The notes beneath the pieces were generated by a model. The model searched no databases. It saw only the letters and a program-made list of their open reading frames with translations, and was not told the origin of the DNA. 64,000 nt of DNA from Aliishimia sp963721175 (GTDB lineage: Bacteria > Pseudomonadota > Alphaproteobacteria > Rhodobacterales > Rhodobacteraceae). Below are positions 47,424 through 56,280 of the stretch, one piece after another. Positions within the stretch are counted from its first letter, which is position 1. Every line of letters starts with the position of its first letter. The stretch is taken from NCBI GenBank assembly GCA_963721175.1, contig CAVRIG010000020.1, positions 248,001 to 312,000 of the forward strand, given 5' to 3'. A program made the position numbers and the translations under genes.

Positions 47424-48446
47424 AATTCACCGGCGCGGGAATACGGCCTCCTCCCTCCCACGGGGAAACCTGACGCAACAATCCGTTTCTCCAGCGTCGC
47501 CACGCGCCCCGAAATCACGCGCAACTCCACGACGCCACACACACAGCCGCACCCGAGCCGCGCATAGCCGCTCTGTCAAGAACCTGCGACCGACGCGGGA
47601 GGGGCGTCGGAACAGAGCTTCCAACACCCAACCGGCAGCGGATGTTCGGCTTCGTGTCGCCGCAAATGACCTTCCAAAAATGCATTAGCTACACCAAAAA
47701 AAATTACTGGGCTTGCAGAACAATACTCATGCGACCCTATCGACCATCATTCGATCATCCTGACATCAGCACAAGGTACCAATTTGCTTAGCTGCCTATC
47801 CGAATGGGGGGATGTATCTTCGATTGGTTGCGCGATCTCGCGATGTGGGTTTGTCAGTCAACCAGAAAAGCGAATTGCAATGGGGAGTCTGGCCGAGGCA
47901 GGCAGGACGTCTTCATAGAGTTGAGAGGCGGCTGCGAGTGCGGTAGCCCAGGTGGCGGCGCTGGGTGTCGTCGTGAACGAGCAGGCATCGAGATCGGCCT
48001 GAAGGGCTTCGACGGTCACGCAGATGGTCTCGCGAAGCTGGCAGACCTTCTTGGGAGGACACCTTGTCAAGCGCCATGGTGCTTTGGCCCGCGGGGCCAA
48101 TCCAGGTGATCAGGTGCTGACTTCGGCGGTTCGCGCGCGGCTGCCGGTGAACGGGAGCACCATGTGCAGCCTGCCGATCCGATGCATCAGCTTCGGATCG
48201 GCAGGCGGGAGCGGGCGCGGTTGGGAATAGACGCGGCGAGTGAAGACAGACCGGATTGACGCGTTCGCGACTCTCAGTGCACTTCCGGCACTTGATCGCG
48301 GCGAGCGTCATGTCTGCGCCCAAGTTCGGATCCTTGGGGTCATGTCCTTCAATGTGGTGGAGACTCCGGGATCGACGCGCGCGTTCCTGATCCAATGAAC
48401 GCGACATCTTGGCCAGGTCGCATTGCCTTCCGGCTGCCGTTGCTCA
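47424..48446. other. Gene-poor region between the giant gene and the IS5-family element
   Basis: About 1 kb. The part from about 47640 to 47800 is AT-rich and non-coding, and may hold the promoter of the giant gene. From 47858 to 48230 a minus-strand frame with one stop gives LMHRIGRLHMVLPFTGSRA and VCQLRETICVTVEALQADLD, but I recognise no family and call no gene. No RNA gene or repeat array was seen. Confidence 0.4.
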
Positions 48447-48479
48447 GAGCCCGATTCGAATCTCTCTCATTGCGTTCAG
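48447..48479 (+). repeat. Left terminal inverted repeat of the IS5-family element
   Basis: It starts GAGCCCGATTCGAA and pairs with 49424-49456 at 22 of 33 positions. It overlaps the transposase stop codon. Confidence 0.7.
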
Positions 48480-48733
48480 GGTCTTGCCAAGTGGCGTGTG
48501 ACGCGCCGGATGTGCGTGACAAGAAGCCATGCGCGGGCACTGACGATGGTTCTCTCCCAATCCTTGGCCATTCGACGGCACCGTCCGAGCCTTGCGAGCG
48601 TGCGCTCGATAACCCATCGGCGCGGGATCACCTCGAAGCCTTGGGCGGTGTCGGAGCGTTTGACGACCTGCACTGTCCAGCGCCCGATCTTCTCGAGGGC
48701 CCCCCTCAGTTTTGGGCCGGCATAGCCGCCGTC

Positions 48734-48774
48734 CATTGCCCGGCAGGCGATTGCGGAGCAATCGGCCGAGAGGG
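48734..48774 (-). repeat. 41-bp palindromic insert, copy 2
   Basis: On the coding (minus) strand it starts CCCTCTC and ends CTGCCGGGCAATG, around CGATTGC-TCC-GCAATCG, a perfect 7-bp stem. It sits exactly between the Ala and the catalytic Asp of VFA-DGGYAG. Its length of 41 shifts the frame. No target-site duplication is visible. Confidence 0.85.
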
Positions 48775-48936
48775 GGCAAAGACATGGCGCAGCAGCGGAT
48801 AGAATGCGGCAATCGAGGCCAGCACCTCCGGGGCTCCGTCGCGATCCTGCACATCGGCGCCATGCACGACCAGTCCGACCAGCAGTCCAGTGGTATCGGT
48901 GACGATGTGGCGCTTGCGTCCATTGATCCGCTTGCC

Positions 48937-48974
48937 CATTGCCCGGCAGGCGAATGCTTGCATTCGCTGAGAGG
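48937..48974 (-). repeat. 38-bp palindromic insert, copy 1
   Basis: On the coding strand it starts CCTCTC and ends CTGCCGGGCAATG, around CGAATGC-AA-GCATTCG, a perfect 7-bp stem. It lies between GYDA and GKRINGRKRH, which are contiguous in homologues. Its length of 38 shifts the frame. It has the same orientation and same ends as the other two copies. Confidence 0.85.
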
Positions 48975-49423
48975 GGCGTCGTAGCCTCTGATCCCGCCGC
49001 TTTCACTGGTTCTGACGCTTTGACTGTCGATCACCCCTGCGGATGGGGCGGACGCGCGTCCTTCCACCACCCGCGCCACCGCGACGAGATGATGGTTCAC
49101 CTCGTCGAGCAGGCCGTTGTCGCGCCAGTCGTAGAAATACCGCCGCACGGTCGACACCGGCGGGAAATCGTTCGGCAGCATGCGCCACTGGCACCCGGTC
49201 GTCGCGATATAGAGGATCGCGTCGAAGACGTCGCGCAGATCAGTCGTCCGGGGCCGTCCGATCTTCTTCGGGACCGGCATGAACGGCGCGATCAGCGCCC
49301 ATTCCGCATCCGTCACATCGCTTGCATATCTGCCACCGCTGCGCACATATAGCCGGCGGGTGAATTCGGTCCAGGCCATCGTGATCTCCGTTCTGTCTCG
49401 CAAACGAACAGAATCACAACCTG

Positions 49424-49456
49424 CTGAATTCACTCAATCAGTTTCGGATCAGCCTC
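49424..49456 (-). repeat. Right terminal inverted repeat of the IS5-family element
   Basis: The complement starts GAGGCTGATCCGAA. It is followed by TCA, the second copy of the 3-bp target duplication. Confidence 0.7.
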
Positions 49457-49735
49457 TCAGACCTCTCTGCAGTTCGGATTTCCCAATTGCAGTTTTGCCG
49501 CCGCCTGAGCACACAAAGCGCTCCGGCCAAGTCGGGGTCACTCTTTGTTCGCGCTGGGATCTGCATTCAAGGCCGCCCATCGTCCGCCATGTCTCCGGCG
49601 ATCGCATCTCACAGGATTGACGGCTTCGCGCATGAGTGGCATCATATTGCAATATTTGACTTTGCGGGGAGGTATTGGTCCGCGCCGGGATTAGGATGGT
49701 GGGCAACTTGCCTCAATTGGTTGATTGGAGATGCC

Positions 49736-52204
49736 ATGTTCCGCGTAATCTGTATTTCACTGACGGCACTTTGCTTTTTTGGATTGACTGCGCACTTGAA
49801 TTCAGCCCACGCGCAGTCGGTTCTCAGCGAAGATTTTGCAGCCACAAATGAGGGCTATAGTGATACCGAGCGTGCCGGCCGTGAGGTCTGGATGTTCGCG
49901 ACCGCCTTCAATGACCGGTTCTTCACCTACACCTATCCGCAGCGTCTGGGCGCGGCCATCGACTGGTACGAGATCCTGGGTGCAGACCGCCGGGATCTGT
50001 TGTTCAGCGCCTGGGGCGCGATCCCGAACCCCGATTGCTGCGTGCCCGGTTCGGAGGACTGCCCGGCGCAATCGACCGATGAGACCTACGGCTTCCAATG
50101 GTGCCCTGGCGACGACGAGCTGCTGAATTTCGTCGGCAAGGACGGCTACCGCGACCCGGCCTGCGATTTCGAGGACGCGCCATTCGATACCTCCACCCCG
50201 CATGGGCTCACGGATCAGCGCCAGGACCCGTGCGATCTGCGTTTCGGGACATCGACCGGCGCGCTTGGCCTGCGCAAGTTCCCGAACCCGCGGTTCGATG
50301 GAGCCGCCTGGGAAGAGGTCGGCGGCTGGGAGGGGTTTGCCGCCTTCCTGTCGGAGGATCCGGACGACTCCGACAGCCGGCTCAACAGGCTCTGGGATGG
50401 TGCGGTCGAGCCGCCGTTCCGGATCGGCATGGCGTGCGGCGCGTGCCATATCGCCTATGATCCCCTGAATCCGCCGGCCGATCCGGCAAACCCGGGCTGG
50501 GAGAACATCGACGCGCTGGTCGGCAACCAGTACAGCCGGATCTCCAACCTGCTGGGAAACGGCCTGTCGGAGCACCGGCTGGAATGGCAACTGATCGCGC
50601 GTTCGCGGCCCGGCGTCGTCGATACGTCCGCACTGCCGATGGACCTGGTCTCGAACCCCGGCACCATGAATGCCATCATAAATTTCGCGAGGCGGCCGCT
50701 GCATGAGCACGAGGTGCTGAAATGGCGCAAGACCGGGGCATGTGCGGCGGATGCCGATCCCGAGACCTGCTGGTGTGAGCCCGGGCGCGACGGCAAGTGC
50801 TGGGAGAAAGGCTTGCAGACCGAGATGGTGCCCCACGTCCTGAAGGGCGGCGAGGATTCCATTGGCTTCGTCGAGGCGATCCAGCGGGTTTACTTCAACA
50901 TCGGCTCGTGCGCCGAGCAGTGCTGGATCAACCATGTCCCGGACCTGCGCGCCGCAGATCCCGAGCAGCGCAACTATGGCCAGACGCCGTTCGAAGTCGG
51001 CCAGTGCCGTCGCGATTGCGCGTCCTTCCGGGCCATCGAGGACAGGTTGGGCGACATCGAGGATTTCTTCCTGACGGCGCGGCCCACCGATCTTTGGCAG
51101 GCGCGTCGTCTCGGCTCGCCGCGTGATCTGGAAATCGCGCTGGACGCCGAGTTCGGCGAGGGCGCGGTCGAGGAGGGGCGCCAGGTCTTTGCGCGCACCT
51201 GTGCGCGCTGCCATTCCAGTCAGCAAGGGCCGCACGACACCGTCGACTTCCTTGCGACGGACCCTGCGGATCCGACCCTCCGTATCGATTGGCTGGGCAA
51301 TGACGAGATCGTTCCCGCGTCGGAGATCGGCACCTACACAGCCCGTGCGATGCACTCGAACCACATGCAAAGCCGGGTCTGGGCCGAGTACGCTTCGCTG
51401 AACGAGAAGTCCCGACCCGCCGACCCGGTCCTGCCCGAGATCATGAAAGGGGGCGGGCGTGGCTACTACCGCAACATCTCGCTTCTGAGCGCCTGGGCGC
51501 ACGCGCCCTTCATGCACAACAACGCCATCGGACCGGAACTGTGCGGCAAGCCGGCGGAGGCCGATGTGGACTTCTACGCGTCGCCTTACGTCGACTCGGA
51601 CGGAACACCTCTGACCGAGGGCGCGCCGGAATGCTGGGCCTTCGATCCCAGCGTCGAAGGCCGCTACCGGCTCTACGTGGCATCGATGGAGGCACTTTTG
51701 AACCCCGACCAGCGCGTGCCCAAGATGTTCGTCCTGGACCGCGACATCGTCATCGACGTAGCTCCGCGGGTGGAATTGCTGGGCCGCGACCTCGGGCTTT
51801 CACTGAAGATACCCGCAGGTTTCCCGGCCGTTGCCGTCAACTCGCTGCGTTACAAGGATCTGATTCAGGATCTGGTGCTGGTGGGTCGGGACGAAGCTGC
51901 GCTGGACACGAAATACGCGACGATCCTGGACGCCGACCAGCGGGCGAAACTTGAAGCCGGGCTGAGGGAGATCCGCGCGGCGTTGTTGGGCGATGCCGCC
52001 ATTTCGACCATTCAATTCGTCTTGGGACAGGAGGACAAGGTCGCCGGCCGCATCCAGGATCTTACGCTGGAGGTGAACAACGACTTCATTCAGGCCTACT
52101 ACTCGAACGTGCTGGGCCGGATCGAGAATGCGGGCCACCGCTTCGGCGAGAGCCTGAGCGCGCGTGAGAAGAAGGCGCTGATCGCCTTCGTGGCGACGCT
52201 CTGA
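49736..52204 (+). CDS. Secreted di-heme c-type cytochrome, large
   Basis: An 822-residue protein from ATG 49736, with GGAG 6-9 bp upstream and a signal peptide ending HLNSAHAQ; the longer frame overlaps intergenic DNA. Haem sites are CGACH at residues 234-238 and CARCH at 489-493. Extra Cys-rich segments (PDCCVPGSEDC, ETCWCEPGRDGKCW, SCAEQCW) may form disulfides. The second haem region carries GGGRGYYRNISLLSAWAHAPFMHNNAIGPE, which resembles distal motifs of the MauG/RoxA superfamily. It is first of five plus-strand genes with small gaps or overlaps. The substrate is unknown. Confidence 0.82.
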   Translation: MFRVICISLTALCFFGLTAHLNSAHAQSVLSEDFAATNEGYSDTERAGREVWMFATAFNDRFFTYTYPQRLGAAIDWYEILGADRRDLLFSAWGAIPNPDCCVPGSEDCPAQSTDETYGFQWCPGDDELLNFVGKDGYRDPACDFEDAPFDTSTPHGLTDQRQDPCDLRFGTSTGALGLRKFPNPRFDGAAWEEVGGWEGFAAFLSEDPDDSDSRLNRLWDGAVEPPFRIGMACGACHIAYDPLNPPADPANPGWENIDALVGNQYSRISNLLGNGLSEHRLEWQLIARSRPGVVDTSALPMDLVSNPGTMNAIINFARRPLHEHEVLKWRKTGACAADADPETCWCEPGRDGKCWEKGLQTEMVPHVLKGGEDSIGFVEAIQRVYFNIGSCAEQCWINHVPDLRAADPEQRNYGQTPFEVGQCRRDCASFRAIEDRLGDIEDFFLTARPTDLWQARRLGSPRDLEIALDAEFGEGAVEEGRQVFARTCARCHSSQQGPHDTVDFLATDPADPTLRIDWLGNDEIVPASEIGTYTARAMHSNHMQSRVWAEYASLNEKSRPADPVLPEIMKGGGRGYYRNISLLSAWAHAPFMHNNAIGPELCGKPAEADVDFYASPYVDSDGTPLTEGAPECWAFDPSVEGRYRLYVASMEALLNPDQRVPKMFVLDRDIVIDVAPRVELLGRDLGLSLKIPAGFPAVAVNSLRYKDLIQDLVLVGRDEAALDTKYATILDADQRAKLEAGLREIRAALLGDAAISTIQFVLGQEDKVAGRIQDLTLEVNNDFIQAYYSNVLGRIENAGHRFGESLSAREKKALIAFVATL

Positions 52205-52217
52205 GGAGGCGCGGGAC

Positions 52218-53207
52218 ATGAAAGGCATAATCCGCACCATCGCCGGCCTGGTCATCGTGGGCGTCGTCGCGGTGGTCGGGCTTTGGGCCATCAAGCTGGC
52301 GGGGTATGGCTACCTTCTCTCGATCTCGCATGACGCGCCCGAGCCCATCGCCCTGCCCGAGCCCTTTCCCTTCGCACCGGAGAACGATCCGGACATCGCC
52401 GATCCCGACAATCCGACCAAGGTGTTCCGCGTCGATTTCGCTCGTGTCGAGCACGAGTTCCCGCTGAGCCGGGAACATCTCGCGGCACTGCAACCCGGCC
52501 ATATCTACTCGATGAATCAGGAGCAGATCGACCAGCTTTACGGGCGCCTGACCGCAGGTCCGATCCCGGACGGTGCCTACCTGGGCGACCTGATCTTTCC
52601 GCGCGGCGACGGCATGAAACCGCGGCTGGAAGAGATTCTGGGCGGCATCAAGGGCCGCATCGCCGCGGCAAAGCTCGAGCGGGCGGAAAACGCGGGCCGC
52701 GCGCTCTGGAAAGGCAAGATGTTCTACCGCGATGACCGGCTTCTGAGGAACTTCATCGAGGATCTCCGCCCGTTGCGGGACCTGATCGACGATCCCTCGG
52801 CCCTGCCTTCCGCAGAAGTTCCGCGCGAGGGACCGCTGAGCTACATCATTCCCAACACCGATGTCTGGCTCCTGTTCCCCGCCAAGCTCCATTGCGGGCA
52901 GAGCCTGCTGGATGGGCGACGTGAGGCGGTGATCATCGATTATGCCTACAATGATGGGCTGCCCGGCTATCAGGCGCACCCGGACGATCTGGTAAATCGC
53001 CACGGTCTGCAGATCCGTGACGAGATCAGGATGATCAGGCCGGGGTTCTACCTGGGCCGGGCCTATGCGAAGAAGATCTTCCTGCTGAACTTCGTGCTCT
53101 ACAACGAGGAGGTGGCAGAAGCCGGGCTGGATGCATTCACGGCCGGCGAGCCGATTGCCGAGGACTGCTGGCCCGGCGAGCAGGCACGCCACGCATCGAT
53201 GCAATGA
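52218..53207 (+). CDS. Membrane-anchored protein of the cytochrome cluster, unknown function
   Basis: A 329-residue protein from ATG 52218, 13 bp after the large cytochrome. One N-terminal helix (about residues 6-30, IAGLVIVGVVAVVGLWAI) is followed by a periplasmic domain without CxxCH. A motif-like GAYLGDLIFPRGDGMKPRLEEILGG region and a late HCGQSLLDGRREAVIIDYAY are visible. No family is recognised. Its stop overlaps the next gene by 4 bp, so it is part of the same operon. Confidence 0.72.
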   Translation: MKGIIRTIAGLVIVGVVAVVGLWAIKLAGYGYLLSISHDAPEPIALPEPFPFAPENDPDIADPDNPTKVFRVDFARVEHEFPLSREHLAALQPGHIYSMNQEQIDQLYGRLTAGPIPDGAYLGDLIFPRGDGMKPRLEEILGGIKGRIAAAKLERAENAGRALWKGKMFYRDDRLLRNFIEDLRPLRDLIDDPSALPSAEVPREGPLSYIIPNTDVWLLFPAKLHCGQSLLDGRREAVIIDYAYNDGLPGYQAHPDDLVNRHGLQIRDEIRMIRPGFYLGRAYAKKIFLLNFVLYNEEVAEAGLDAFTAGEPIAEDCWPGEQARHASMQ

Positions 53208-54667
53208 CGCGGCTGGCGGGAATCGGCGCCTTGGCTCTGGGGGCGCTGGTGGCTGCTGCCCCCTCCGCCAAAGCCATGCCGCTGCTGGACGAGGTCTTTC
53301 CAGACGGCCTGCCGTTCCCGTTCGAACTCGTGCTGGAGCGGTTGACCCACCTTGCCGGCGAGGACGGTGTTCAGACTGCCCTGATCCCACTTGGACGGTC
53401 GCTGCAGCGTTACGCGGGGGCACCGGACTATTTCGCCTCGCCTCGGCTGGTCGTGGCGGTCACCGGCGACACGGCTGGCGGGCATGACAGACCACGCCTC
53501 GCCGACAGGCTGTATCTCGGCTACCAGCCCGCGGCCGAAGCGGTCGAGGCGATCAGCTATGATGATGCGATCGGCGAATTCGTCTTTCATGAAGTCGTCG
53601 ATTACGGCGCCTCCGACACTGCAGAGATAGAACGCGCCGATCCCCAGATCTGCCTGCGCTGCCATCAGGGGGCCGGGCCGATCTTCGCTCGACCGCTCTG
53701 GGACGAGACAAACGCGAGTGTCCGGGTCGCAACACGGTTGTCGATCCGGGGCGGCATTTTTCATGGCGCGATTGTACGCCAGAGCGTGGATGCACTTGAG
53801 GCGTTCGACGCCGCGACCGACCGCGCAGCCTTGATCGCAGTGGCGAACCAGCTTTGGGCCGAGGGTTGCCCGGATCCAACCTGCAGAGCGGCCCTCTTCA
53901 CCGATGCAATTCGTCACCGGCTCGGGGCTCCGATGATCGGCGCTGCTGCGAATACATTCGCAGAACATGCTGCCGCACGCTGGCCCGGTGGGCTTGATGT
54001 TGTGTCGCCTGATCTGCCGAACCGCGATCCGATGGTGTCGCTTGCCACCACCGAGCCCGAGTTGATCCTGGAGCCGACGGGTCCGATGGATCCGGAAACG
54101 CCGCGGCCCTCCGTGACGCTTTGGCAGCCGGGACCGGACAGCTACGCCGCGGCAGTGCGCCACGTTTCGGATTTCTTGAGCGATCAGGACCTCTCGTGGA
54201 TCGAGCAGAAGCTGGCACGCATCGGCGCCACGGTGCAGGAGACCGCTTTTCCCTGTGTGCGCCGCAGCGTCGAGTTGGCGGGGGGCGGGGAAGAGGTCCG
54301 TTTCACCTGCTCCTTCGCCGCGGTCACGATCGGCGGCTTCGTGACGCCCGATCTGACCGGGCGGGTCGACGTGACCGCCGGCGGGACGACGCGGCGCGCA
54401 CAGGCGACAGCCGGGTCTGACGGCGCCGCGATTCTGCTGCATCCCGAGGGGCGTTCGCTGCGCCTTCCTGATGGCAGGCGGATCGCCGCGCTGACCCTCG
54501 ATGACGATACCTTGATCCTGGAACTCGTGGCTGACCTGCCGGCTCTGGATGCGGCCTTGGCCCGGCAGGCGCAGCAGGGCGGCCCGGCATTCGGACCGGG
54601 ACCGTTCCAGAGGCGCGCGCTGCTGCGTCTGATCGGAGATGTGCTGGGGGAGGACGACCATGGCTGA
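53204..54667 (+). CDS. Secreted mono-heme cytochrome-like protein
   Basis: A 487-residue protein with a signal peptide (MTRLAGIGALALGALVAAAPSAKA). One haem site, CLRCH, is at residues 150-154, in ICLRCHQGAGPIFARPLWDETNA. The rest is alpha/beta with no clear family. It overlaps the previous gene by 4 bp (ATGA) and the next by 8 bp. It probably transfers electrons to or from the di-haem neighbours (inference). Confidence 0.78.
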   Translation: MTRLAGIGALALGALVAAAPSAKAMPLLDEVFPDGLPFPFELVLERLTHLAGEDGVQTALIPLGRSLQRYAGAPDYFASPRLVVAVTGDTAGGHDRPRLADRLYLGYQPAAEAVEAISYDDAIGEFVFHEVVDYGASDTAEIERADPQICLRCHQGAGPIFARPLWDETNASVRVATRLSIRGGIFHGAIVRQSVDALEAFDAATDRAALIAVANQLWAEGCPDPTCRAALFTDAIRHRLGAPMIGAAANTFAEHAAARWPGGLDVVSPDLPNRDPMVSLATTEPELILEPTGPMDPETPRPSVTLWQPGPDSYAAAVRHVSDFLSDQDLSWIEQKLARIGATVQETAFPCVRRSVELAGGGEEVRFTCSFAAVTIGGFVTPDLTGRVDVTAGGTTRRAQATAGSDGAAILLHPEGRSLRLPDGRRIAALTLDDDTLILELVADLPALDAALARQAQQGGPAFGPGPFQRRALLRLIGDVLGEDDHG

Positions 54668-56270
54668 ACGATCGAAATTGCGGCGGCTTTTCGATCGGCT
54701 CGGCCGGTGGTTTGTCCGCCTCAGCGTGCTGGTCGTGGTGGCCGGCCTTGCCGCAGGGGCATACTTTGCGTGGCGGCTGAACCTGGACGAGGCGGAGAGC
54801 TTCGCCGACCCGGTCGCTCAGTTCCAATACGGCTCGACCGGCGGCGATCGCAACTTCGGCATTCCCTATGTCATGTGGGTGGCCATGCCACACCTCTTCC
54901 GCGACCTGATGCCGGAGGGGCGCGAGGACGAGGGCTGGGCGGCATTCGGCTTTCTCTACGAAGACGCCGCCAACTTGCCGCCCGAGATGCAGCGGCCGCG
55001 TCCGGTTGGCACTTCGCTGCGCAATCATATGGGGATAGACCGAATCTTCCTGAACTGCGCGGGCTGCCATGCGGGCGCCGTCAGGGCTTCGCCTGACGCA
55101 GACCCGGTGATCGTGGCGGGGATGCCGTCGAACACGGTAAATCTCTCGGCATTTCAGGACTTCCTGGCCGCCGCGGTAGTCGACGAGCGTTTTACCGGAG
55201 AGCGTTTCGTGGCTCAGATCGATGCGCTGGGGCTGGATCTGGATCTGGTGAACCGGCTAGCGCTCAAGACCGTGGGGGTGGCCATCGTGCGCGAGCGGCT
55301 GCTCTCGATCGTCGATCGGTTCGACTTCGTGGCGCACTCGCCCGCATTCGGCCCGGGCCGGTATGACACCTTCAATCCGGCCAAGGCGCTGCTCAACTGG
55401 AACTTCGAGGAGCTTCCCGAACGCGAACGTATCGGCGTCGTCGATTTCCCGTCCATCTGGATGCAGAGCGGCAAGCGCGGGATGCAGTTGCACTGGGACG
55501 GGAACAACAGCAAGGTCGAGGAGCGAAACCGTTCGGCCGCTTTCGGCACCGGGGCGACACCGCCGCTCCTGGATCGCGAGTCACTGGCCCGCGTGGAGGA
55601 CTGGCTCGAGACCGCCGAGCCGCCAAGTTTCGTCGACATGTTCCCCGACCACTTCGATCCCGAACTGGCCGAAGCGGGCAAGGCCATCTACGCCGCCGAA
55701 TGCGCGCGTTGCCATGGCGCAAGCGGCCGCGATTTCACCGGCCCTCTCGTCGGCAAGGTCACGCAGATCGACCGCGTCGGAACCGATCGCGCCCGTCTGG
55801 ACAACTACACCCACGATCTGGCGGTGAACCAGAGCATCCTCTACGCCGAATTCGGCACCGAGCGGTTCCAGGCCTTCCGCAAGACCGATGGGTACGCCAA
55901 TGCGCCACTCGACGGGCTGTGGCTGCGCGCGCCTTACCTGCACAATGGGGCGGTGCCGACGCTCTGGGATCTGTTGGCGCCGCCGGCGCAGCGGCCGAAA
56001 TCCTTCCTGCGCGGCCATGACGTCTATGATCCGGTCAAGCTTGGCTTTGTCTCTCGGCCGGACGAGATCGACCCGGCAACGCATGACCGCCTGTTCTGCT
56101 TCCTCGCCCATGCGGACGGCGCAGCGGATTGCCCGTCCGGCGTGCCGGAGATGCACGGAACCTGCACTGCCGGCTTGTGTCCCGGCAACGGCAACCAGGG
56201 GCATCGCTATGGGACGAGCCTGTCGCCGGACCAGAAGTGGGCGCTGATCGAATACCTGAAGACATTCTAG
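54660..56270 (+). CDS. Membrane-anchored di-heme cytochrome, RoxA/MauG-like
   Basis: A 536-residue protein from ATG 54660 (MAERSKLRRLF), overlapping the preceding stop by 8 bp. One helix is near residues 20-40. Haem sites are CAGCH (133-137) and CARCH (348-352). Flanking motifs include FQYGSTGGDRNFGIPYVMWVAMP, GPGRYDTFNPAKALLNW, and DGLWLRAPYLHNGAVPTLWDLL near the C-terminus. These resemble the di-haem RoxA-like family (rubber-oxygenase-type fold, related to MauG and CcpA). It shares all of them with the downstream paralogue. The activity, oxidase or peroxidase, is not decidable here. Confidence 0.82.
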   Translation: MAERSKLRRLFDRLGRWFVRLSVLVVVAGLAAGAYFAWRLNLDEAESFADPVAQFQYGSTGGDRNFGIPYVMWVAMPHLFRDLMPEGREDEGWAAFGFLYEDAANLPPEMQRPRPVGTSLRNHMGIDRIFLNCAGCHAGAVRASPDADPVIVAGMPSNTVNLSAFQDFLAAAVVDERFTGERFVAQIDALGLDLDLVNRLALKTVGVAIVRERLLSIVDRFDFVAHSPAFGPGRYDTFNPAKALLNWNFEELPERERIGVVDFPSIWMQSGKRGMQLHWDGNNSKVEERNRSAAFGTGATPPLLDRESLARVEDWLETAEPPSFVDMFPDHFDPELAEAGKAIYAAECARCHGASGRDFTGPLVGKVTQIDRVGTDRARLDNYTHDLAVNQSILYAEFGTERFQAFRKTDGYANAPLDGLWLRAPYLHNGAVPTLWDLLAPPAQRPKSFLRGHDVYDPVKLGFVSRPDEIDPATHDRLFCFLAHADGAADCPSGVPEMHGTCTAGLCPGNGNQGHRYGTSLSPDQKWALIEYLKTF

Positions 56271-56280
56271 GAGAGGTCCG

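Larger units (their letters stand above)
48476..49379 (-). pseudogene. IS5-family transposase split into three frames by two small inserts
   Basis: From ATG 49379 (MAWTEFTRRLYVRSG, with GGAG upstream) the first frame carries SDVTDAEWALIAPFMP and the first Asp (GVIDSQSVRTSESGG), to GYDA. Insert 1 follows. The second frame resumes exactly at GKRINGRKRHIVTDTTG and ends at LLRHVFA. Insert 2 follows. The third frame resumes at DGGYAGPKLRGALEKIGRW, carries the Glu (PRRWVIERTLARLGRCRR) and ends at 48476. With both inserts removed, a single intact frame of about 274 residues results. No other stop or frameshift is present. As written, it cannot give a full protein unless the inserts are removed or bypassed. 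Confidence 0.88.
48447..49456 (-). mobile_element. IS5-family element (IS1031/ISL2-like), 1010 bp, carrying two palindromic inserts
   Basis: The ends are imperfect inverted repeats of 33 bp (48447-48479 and 49424-49456, 22 matches, both beginning GAG and ending TTCAG). They are flanked by the 3-bp direct repeat TCA (48444-48446 and 49457-49459), which fits the TNA target preference of this group. Subtracting the two inserts (41 + 38 bp) leaves 931 bp, the expected size. The element is otherwise undamaged. Confidence 0.85.

Noticed and set aside
47858..48230. Small minus-strand protein pieces next to the IS5-family element
   Set aside because: The frame is broken by a stop and no family is recognised, so no gene is called.
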